NCBI GenBank assembly: GCA_022827165.1
Contig: JAJDTN010000016.1
Coordinates: forward strand, 1 to 6,338
Source: Candidatus Latescibacterota bacterium
Lineage (GTDB): Bacteria > Latescibacterota > UBA2968 > UBA8231
DNA length: 6,338 nucleotides
Direction of reading: 5' to 3'
The translations under genes and the position numbers were made by a program. The notes under the pieces were generated by a model. The model ran no database searches. It worked only from the letters and a program-made list of their open reading frames with translations, and was not told the origin of the DNA. This document shows positions 1 through 4,416 of this stretch, in pieces. The first letter of the stretch is position 1. The number at the start of each line of letters is the position of its first letter.

Positions 1-1272
1 GTCGGCGCCGGCGCCTCGTGCATCTTCGCGCCGTACGACATCCCCAACGTGCGCATCGACGCCCTCGACGTGGTCCTCAACAAGCCCAAGTCGACCGCCT
101 ACCGGGCCCCGGGCGCCCCCAACGCCGCCCACGCCTCGGAGTCGATCCTCGACGAGCTGGCCGGGCTCATCGGCATGGATCCCCTCGAGCTGCGCCTGAA
201 GAACTCCTCCCGCGAGGGCACCCGCCGCGCCGACGGCACCGTGTACAACCGCATCGGCTGCGAGGAGACGGTCGCCGCCGCCCTCGAGTCCGAGCACTAC
301 CGCAGCCCCAGGCCCGAGGGCCCCTTCACCGGACGCGGGGTGGCCGGGGGCTTCTGGTTCAACGGCGGCGGCCAGTCGTCGGCCAACATCCACGTCCACA
401 CCGACGGCATGGTCAGCCTGGAGGAAGGCTCCGCCGACATCGGCGGCTCGCGCGCCGCCATGGCCATGATCGTCGCCGAGGCCCTGGGGATCGACGTGGC
501 CCACGTGAATCCCGCCGTCGTCGACACCGACTCCATCGGCTACCACGACGGCACCGGGGGCAGCCGCGTCTGCTACGCCACGGGGCACGCCTGCTTCCTG
601 GCGGCGGAGGACACCAAGCAGAAGATGTGCGAGCGCGCCGCCCGGCAGTTGGAGGTCGACGACGGCGACGTGGAGTGGGGCGAGGGAGCCGTCTTCGTCT
701 GCAAGTCGGACCCGTCGAAGAAGCTCACCTTCGCCGAGGTCGCCGCCGACCAGGGATCGACGGGCGGTCCCATCGAGGGGGCGGGCGCGGTCAACGCCTC
801 GGGCCCCGGCAGCGCCTTCGCCGCCCACGTCGTCGACGTCGAGGTCGACCCCGAGACCGGCAAGGTGAAGATCCTGCGCTACACCGCCGTGCAGGACGTG
901 GGCAAGGCGATCCACCCGAGCTACGTGGAGGGCCAGATCCAGGGCGGCGTCGTCCAGGGGATCGGCTGGGCCCTCACCGAGGGCTACTTCTACAACGAGG
1001 ACGGCTCCATGGCCAACCCCACCTTCCTCGACTACCGGATGCCCACCACCCTCGACCTGCCCCTGGTGGAGACGATCCTCGTGGAGGTGCCCAACCCCGC
1101 CTCGCCCCACGGCATCCGCGGGGTCGGCGAGGTGCCGCTGGTGCCGCCCCTGGCGGCGATCGCCAACGCCGTGGCCGACGCCACCGGCGAGCGGCTCACG
1201 GAGCTGCCCATGAGCCCGGACAAGGTGATGCAGGCCCTGCAGCGCCGGAGCTGGCCGGAGGCCGCCGGCTGA
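1..1272 (+). CDS. Molybdenum hydroxylase large (molybdopterin-binding) subunit, xanthine dehydrogenase/aldehyde oxidase family, 5' partial
   Basis: This is the C-terminal 423 residues of a Mo-cofactor-binding subunit of the xanthine dehydrogenase/aldehyde oxidase/CO dehydrogenase large-subunit family. Such enzymes hydroxylate a carbon of an N-heterocycle, aldehyde or related substrate using water, and pass electrons to FeS and FAD subunits, which may lie upstream of the window. The frame is open from base 1 with no start, so the N-terminus is missing; full-length relatives have about 750-800 residues. Visible motifs (numbered from base 1) are AYRAPG at 33-38, whose Arg35 matches the active-site arginine loop; DIGGSR at 146-151; DTDS with GGSR at 175-189; GQIQGGVVQGIGWAL at 311-325; and RGVGEVPLVPP at 373-383, whose Glu377 (bases 1129-1131) matches the catalytic glutamate. 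The loop reads ARG-Ala-Pro where xanthine dehydrogenases have Arg-Gly-Phe, so xanthine is an unlikely substrate. The usual GQG of the cofactor loop is GGS. The family call is secure; the substrate is unknown. It is followed by a 34-base gap and then the phosphatase gene. Confidence 0.93.
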   Translation, partial: VGAGASCIFAPYDIPNVRIDALDVVLNKPKSTAYRAPGAPNAAHASESILDELAGLIGMDPLELRLKNSSREGTRRADGTVYNRIGCEETVAAALESEHYRSPRPEGPFTGRGVAGGFWFNGGGQSSANIHVHTDGMVSLEEGSADIGGSRAAMAMIVAEALGIDVAHVNPAVVDTDSIGYHDGTGGSRVCYATGHACFLAAEDTKQKMCERAARQLEVDDGDVEWGEGAVFVCKSDPSKKLTFAEVAADQGSTGGPIEGAGAVNASGPGSAFAAHVVDVEVDPETGKVKILRYTAVQDVGKAIHPSYVEGQIQGGVVQGIGWALTEGYFYNEDGSMANPTFLDYRMPTTLDLPLVETILVEVPNPASPHGIRGVGEVPLVPPLAAIANAVADATGERLTELPMSPDKVMQALQRRSWPEAAG

Positions 1273-1306
1273 GGCGAGCCCCTCGGCCGGACCGGATGTG
1301 ATCGGA

Positions 1307-2155
1307 ATGGCCATCCAGCCCCAGCGGTTCCTGGACGCGGTCCTGCCCGTGGTGCGCCAGTGCGCCGGCGCCTCGCGCCTGTTCCACGGCGACGTGGCCG
1401 ACGTGGGCAAGAAGGCCGACACCTCCCTCACCGGCGCGCGCGCGCAGCAGGCGTCGAGGGCCTTCACCGTCCTCGACGGCGCCTTCCAGGACCTCATCCT
1501 CGGAGCCGTCCACGCCCGCTTCCCGCGGGTGCGCTGCATCGCCGAGGAGCGCACCCCCATGCGCCGCGCCTTCGCCGGCAACGGCGGCGACGAGGTGGTC
1601 ATCCTCGACCCCATCGACGGCACCCTCCACTTCCAGCGCGGCGACGCGCCGTACCACATCAGCATCGGCCTGGCCCGCGGCGGCCGCATGGTCGCCGCCG
1701 CCGTCGCCCGGCCCACGGAGGACAAGATGTTCACCGCGGTGCGAGGGCGCGGCGCCTGGGTGCAGGTCGGGTCCGGGACACCGAAGCCGCTGCGGCTGCC
1801 GGAACGGCCGCGTACGAAGAAGGCCTTCGTCTCCACCAAGGCGCGGCGCTTCCGGACCGCCGCCCGCGAGCACTTCGAGCCGCGGGACTACCCCCTCGGC
1901 GCGGCCCTCGTGCTGACCGAGCTGGCCGAGGGCGACCTCGCCGCCTACCTCACGCGGCAGGTGGAGGTCTACGACGTGGGACCCCCCTCCCTGATCGCCG
2001 AGGAAGCCGGCGCCTGCTGCTTTCTCGGCGACGGCCGCGAGCCGACCTACGGCCGCAGCCGCAAGTTCCCCGTCTACATGGCCGCCGCCGCGCCCCACCT
2101 GCGAGACCTGCTGCTGCGGGTGTGCCGCCGCGGCGACCGGGAGAGCGACGAATGA
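1307..2155 (+). CDS. Inositol monophosphatase (IMPase) family phosphatase
   Basis: This 282-residue protein belongs to the Mg-dependent, Li-sensitive phosphatase superfamily (IMPase, CysQ/bisphosphate nucleotidase, FBPase-like). It would hydrolyse a small phosphomonoester, probably in the cytoplasm, since no signal peptide is seen. The metal-site motifs are in order: TVLD (Asp57, the VTxAD position), IAEE (Glu80), DPIDGTLHF (Asp101 and Asp104, with Gly105-Thr106) and VYDVGPPSLIAEEAG (Asp223, the WD.A...EEAGG position). All main metal ligands are therefore present. The usual Trp before the last Asp is Tyr, and the usual Asn of DGTxNF is His. The stretch between the lid lysines (Lys35-36) and the first Asp looks longer than usual. 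The ATG at 1307 is chosen because it puts six residues before the first helix; a GTG at 1298, in frame, would add three residues. Shine-Dalgarno support is weak for both. The stop codon overlaps the next start (ATGA). The substrate (inositol phosphate, PAP or another) cannot be decided from the sequence. Confidence 0.9.
   Translation: MAIQPQRFLDAVLPVVRQCAGASRLFHGDVADVGKKADTSLTGARAQQASRAFTVLDGAFQDLILGAVHARFPRVRCIAEERTPMRRAFAGNGGDEVVILDPIDGTLHFQRGDAPYHISIGLARGGRMVAAAVARPTEDKMFTAVRGRGAWVQVGSGTPKPLRLPERPRTKKAFVSTKARRFRTAAREHFEPRDYPLGAALVLTELAEGDLAAYLTRQVEVYDVGPPSLIAEEAGACCFLGDGREPTYGRSRKFPVYMAAAAPHLRDLLLRVCRRGDRESDE
2139..2143 (+). promoter_or_regulatory. Ribosome binding site for the DHDPS-like gene
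   Basis: GGGAG lies inside the end of the phosphatase gene, eight bases before the ATG at 2152. It is the clearest Shine-Dalgarno match in the window. It supports the start that overlaps the upstream stop as ATGA, which is a classical translational-coupling arrangement. Confidence 0.6.
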
Positions 2156-3066
2156 GCCGTGAGCATGAGATCCGCGGGGTGCTGCCCGTCGTGCACATGC
2201 CCTACCGCGAGGATCTCGGCATCGACCACGACACCCTGCGCCGGCAGGTGGACCACCTCTTCGACACCGGCGCCGACGGACTCTGCCTGGGGCTGGTCTC
2301 CGACACCCTGCGCCTGACGGCGGCGGAGCGCCTGGAGATCCCGGCCCGGCTCGCGGAGTTCGCCGGAGGCCGCGGGCCGGTGGTGATCAGCGTCGGCGCC
2401 GAGAGCACCGTGCAGGCGCGCCGCTTCGCCCGCGCCGCGGAGGACGGCGGCGCCGGCGCCCTGATGGCGATGCCGCCCCTGTCGCAGGGACTGGCCGAGC
2501 CGCAGCTGGCGGAGTACTTCGAGGCCCTGCTGGAGGAGGTCTCGCTGCCGGTCCTCGTCCAGGACGCTTCCGGGTACGTGGGGAAACCGATGAGCCTGGA
2601 GTTCCAGGCCGAGCTGTTCCGCCGCCACGGCGGGCGCGTGCTCTTCAAGCCGGAGGCCGCCCCCCTGGGGCCGAGCATCTCCGGCCTGCGCGACCTCACC
2701 GGCGGCCGCGCGGCGATCTTCGAGGGCAGCGGCGGCGTGCTCCTCATCGACTCCTACCGCCGCGGCGTGGCCGGCACGATTCCCGGCGTCGAGCTGCTCG
2801 ACGGCCTCGTCGCCCTGTGGAGGGCCTGCGAGGCCGGCGACTGGGAACGCGCCTACGAGGTCTACCTGCCGATCTGCGCCATCGCCACCCTGCAGATGCA
2901 GGGCGGCCTCGACGGCTACATCGTCACCGAGCGCTACCTGATGCACCGCCAGGGCCTGTTCCCGAACCAGGTGCACCGGGGGCCGCTGGCCTTCCATCTC
3001 GACGAGGAGACCCGCCTGGAGCTCGACCGGCTCCACGACCGCCTGCAGGCGGTCCTGCGTGGCTGA
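2152..3066 (+). CDS. Dihydrodipicolinate synthase/N-acetylneuraminate lyase (DHDPS/NAL) family protein, non-canonical active site
   Basis: This 304-residue class I aldolase-fold protein (TIM barrel) is close to the usual family length of about 290-310. Family members form a Schiff base between a lysine and a 2-keto acid, then condense, cleave, dehydrate or deaminate it. Visible features are the opening GVLPVVHMPY (9-18), where DapA proteins have G..val.TPf; GADGLCLG (40-47); the Schiff-base lysine in VLFKPEAAP (Lys166, with Glu168 two residues on); and GVAGTIPG (205-212), matching the late GxxGxIs loop. By eye alignment with E. coli DapA, the GTTGE loop is GLVSD (47-51), Tyr107 corresponds to Leu110, Tyr133 to Gln137 and Arg138 to Tyr142. 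The DapA proton relay and the carboxylate arginine are thus absent, so it is unlikely to be lysine-pathway DapA. The K-x-E pattern recalls L-2-keto-3-deoxyarabonate dehydratase-type members; that is inference from memory. It starts by ATGA overlap with the phosphatase and ends eight bases inside the aminotransferase gene, so it is co-translated with both. Confidence 0.9.
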   Translation: MSREHEIRGVLPVVHMPYREDLGIDHDTLRRQVDHLFDTGADGLCLGLVSDTLRLTAAERLEIPARLAEFAGGRGPVVISVGAESTVQARRFARAAEDGGAGALMAMPPLSQGLAEPQLAEYFEALLEEVSLPVLVQDASGYVGKPMSLEFQAELFRRHGGRVLFKPEAAPLGPSISGLRDLTGGRAAIFEGSGGVLLIDSYRRGVAGTIPGVELLDGLVALWRACEAGDWERAYEVYLPICAIATLQMQGGLDGYIVTERYLMHRQGLFPNQVHRGPLAFHLDEETRLELDRLHDRLQAVLRG

Positions 3067-4246
3067 ATCCTCCGTCCCCCTGTCGGCGCGCATGGAGGCG
3101 GTGCAGGCGCCCGTCATCCCCGACGTGGCCGCCCTCATCCGCCAGAATCCGGGGACGATCTCCCTCGGGCAGGGGGTCGTGCACTACGGACCGCCCCCCG
3201 AGGCTTTCGAGGCGGTGGCCGCCTTCGGCGGCGAGGCGGCGGAGCACCACTACCGCGACGCCGCCGGGATCCCCGAGCTGCACGAGGGTCTGCGCCTCAA
3301 GCTGTCCGCCGAGAACGGCATCGACGTCGACGACGCCGAGCAGGTGCTGTTCGTCACCGCCGGCAGCAACATGGCCTTCTACCACATGGTCCTGTGCGCC
3401 TGCGACCCGGGCGACGAGGTGGTGGTCATGTCGCCGTTCTACTTCAACCACGAGATGGCCATCGCCATGGCCAACTGCCGCGCCGTGGAGGTGCCAACGG
3501 ACGAGCGCTACGGCCTTCGCGTCGACGCCGTGGAGGCCGCCGTCACCGGCCGCACGCGCATGGTCGTCACCATCTCGCCGAACAACCCCGCCGGGGTGGT
3601 CTACGACCCGGGGGCGGTGGCCGCTGTCAACGATCTGTGCCGGCGCCGCGGCATCTACCACGTCAGCGACGAGGCCTACGAGTACTTCACCTACGGCGCC
3701 CGCCACCTGTCGCCGGGCTCGCTCCCCGGCAGCGCCGGCCACACGCTGTCCCTGTTCTCGTTCTCCAAGTCGTACGGACTGGCCAACTGGCGCGTCGGCT
3801 ACGCCGTGGCCCCGCGGCGGCTGATCCGGGGGCTGCAGAAGAGCCAGGACACCATCCTGATCTGCCCCCCCGTGGTCTCGCAGCTGGCGGCGGCGGGGGC
3901 CCTGCGCGCCGGACCGGCCTACTTCCGCGGTTACATCGACGGTCTCGACCGGGTGCGCGCCATGTGCCTGGAGCGGTTGGCCGAGCTGGAGCCCCGGTGC
4001 GTGGTGCCCGAGGCCAACGGCGCCTTCTACCTGCTGGCGCGCCTGCAGACGCGGCGGCCGTCGATGCGCGTCGTCGAGCGGCTGGTGCGCGAGCACGGCG
4101 TCGCCGTCATCCCCGGGAGCGGCTTCGGACTGACCGACTCCTGCCACATCCGCATCGCCTACGGGGCCTTGGAGCCGCACACCGTCGAGGAGGGGATGGA
4201 CCGCCTGGTCCGCGGCCTCGACCTCCTCCTGCAGGACGGTGGCTGA
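3059..4246 (+). CDS. Class I PLP-dependent aminotransferase (aspartate aminotransferase-like)
   Basis: This 395-residue fold-type I aminotransferase transfers an amino group between an amino acid and a 2-keto acid using pyridoxal phosphate. All core residues are visible: ISLGQGVVHY (34-43) in the N-terminal strand; TAGSNMAFY (100-108) at the phosphate-binding loop; SPNNPAGVVY (173-182) with Asn176 as the cofactor-contacting Asn; DEAYEYF (204-210) with Asp204 and Tyr207; SFSKSYGLANWRVGY (234-248) with the PLP lysine Lys237 and phosphate-binding Arg245; GSGFG (353-357); and CHIRIAYGALEP (362-373) with the substrate-carboxylate Arg365. The GTG start at 3059 overlaps the DHDPS-like gene by eight bases, with AGGCGG just upstream (3047-3052). 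It is preferred over the ATG at 3092, because LSARMEAVQAPVI (8-20) looks like the normal family N-terminal helix. Several stretches (SNMAFY, YFNHEMAIAMA, GIYHVSDEAYEYFTY, QDTILICPP) closely resemble a cyanobacterial aminotransferase group known to me from memory. Its amino donor is not deducible. It is the last gene of the operon. Confidence 0.94.
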   Translation: MAESSVPLSARMEAVQAPVIPDVAALIRQNPGTISLGQGVVHYGPPPEAFEAVAAFGGEAAEHHYRDAAGIPELHEGLRLKLSAENGIDVDDAEQVLFVTAGSNMAFYHMVLCACDPGDEVVVMSPFYFNHEMAIAMANCRAVEVPTDERYGLRVDAVEAAVTGRTRMVVTISPNNPAGVVYDPGAVAAVNDLCRRRGIYHVSDEAYEYFTYGARHLSPGSLPGSAGHTLSLFSFSKSYGLANWRVGYAVAPRRLIRGLQKSQDTILICPPVVSQLAAAGALRAGPAYFRGYIDGLDRVRAMCLERLAELEPRCVVPEANGAFYLLARLQTRRPSMRVVERLVREHGVAVIPGSGFGLTDSCHIRIAYGALEPHTVEEGMDRLVRGLDLLLQDGG

Positions 4247-4260
4247 GGAGGCCCCCCCGC

Positions 4261-4289
4261 TTGACTTCCCCAGCCTCCGCCTCTACCTT
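4261..4289 (+). promoter_or_regulatory. Predicted sigma70-type promoter for the secreted ASH-repeat gene
   Basis: TTGACT (4261-4266) matches five of six bases of the -35 consensus. It is followed after exactly 17 bases by TACCTT (4284-4289), which keeps the TA...T of a -10 box. The pair lies 15 bases after the aminotransferase stop and in a change of base composition. Transcription would start near 4296 and give a leader of about 120 bases before the ATG at 4417. The -10 is only a half match, so this is a reasonable prediction and not a proven site. Confidence 0.5.
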
Positions 4290-4334
4290 GCGGGCAAAGA
4301 GTGACCTGAACCCACATCACAGTTTGCCCCGCTG

Positions 4335-4367
4335 GAAGTTTTCCACTCTTCTTGAATGTGGAACTTC
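4335..4367 (+). promoter_or_regulatory. Bulged inverted repeat (hairpin) in the 5' leader
   Basis: The left arm 4335-4346 (GAAGTT, extra TT, CCAC) pairs with the right arm 4358-4367 (GTGGAACTTC). This gives ten base pairs with a two-base bulge and an 11-base loop. It sits in the AT-richer leader, 49 bases before the start codon at 4417. No T-run follows it, so it is not a standard intrinsic terminator. It could stabilise or regulate the leader RNA, or be a protein-binding site. No known riboswitch or attenuator was recognised. Confidence 0.4.
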
Positions 4368-4416
4368 GACAACGTTTCTTCCGGCATTCTGGTGGGTTGG
4401 TCGCTCTTTCTTTTTG

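Noticed and set aside
18..1301. A 427-codon + strand frame over the Mo-hydroxylase region.
   Set aside because: It is an Arg/Gly/His-rich shadow. The first frame (1-1272) carries all the molybdenum hydroxylase motifs.
1429..1450. A run of alternating GC at the start of the phosphatase gene, as a possible Z-DNA or repeat element.
   Set aside because: It is short and fully explained by Gly-Ala-Arg-Ala codons in a GC-rich coding frame.
1360..3066. A long + strand frame beginning at 1360 that reads through to the end of the DHDPS-like gene, suggesting a fusion.
   Set aside because: The part before 2152 is Arg/Pro/His-rich out-of-frame reading of the phosphatase gene. The real gene starts at the ATG at 2152 with its own ribosome binding site.
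4247..4278. Inverted repeat GGAGGC (4247-4252) and GCCTCC (4273-4278) as a terminator for the operon.
   Set aside because: Only six pairs with a 20-base loop, no T-run follows, and it overlaps the predicted -35 box. Such short GC matches are expected by chance here.
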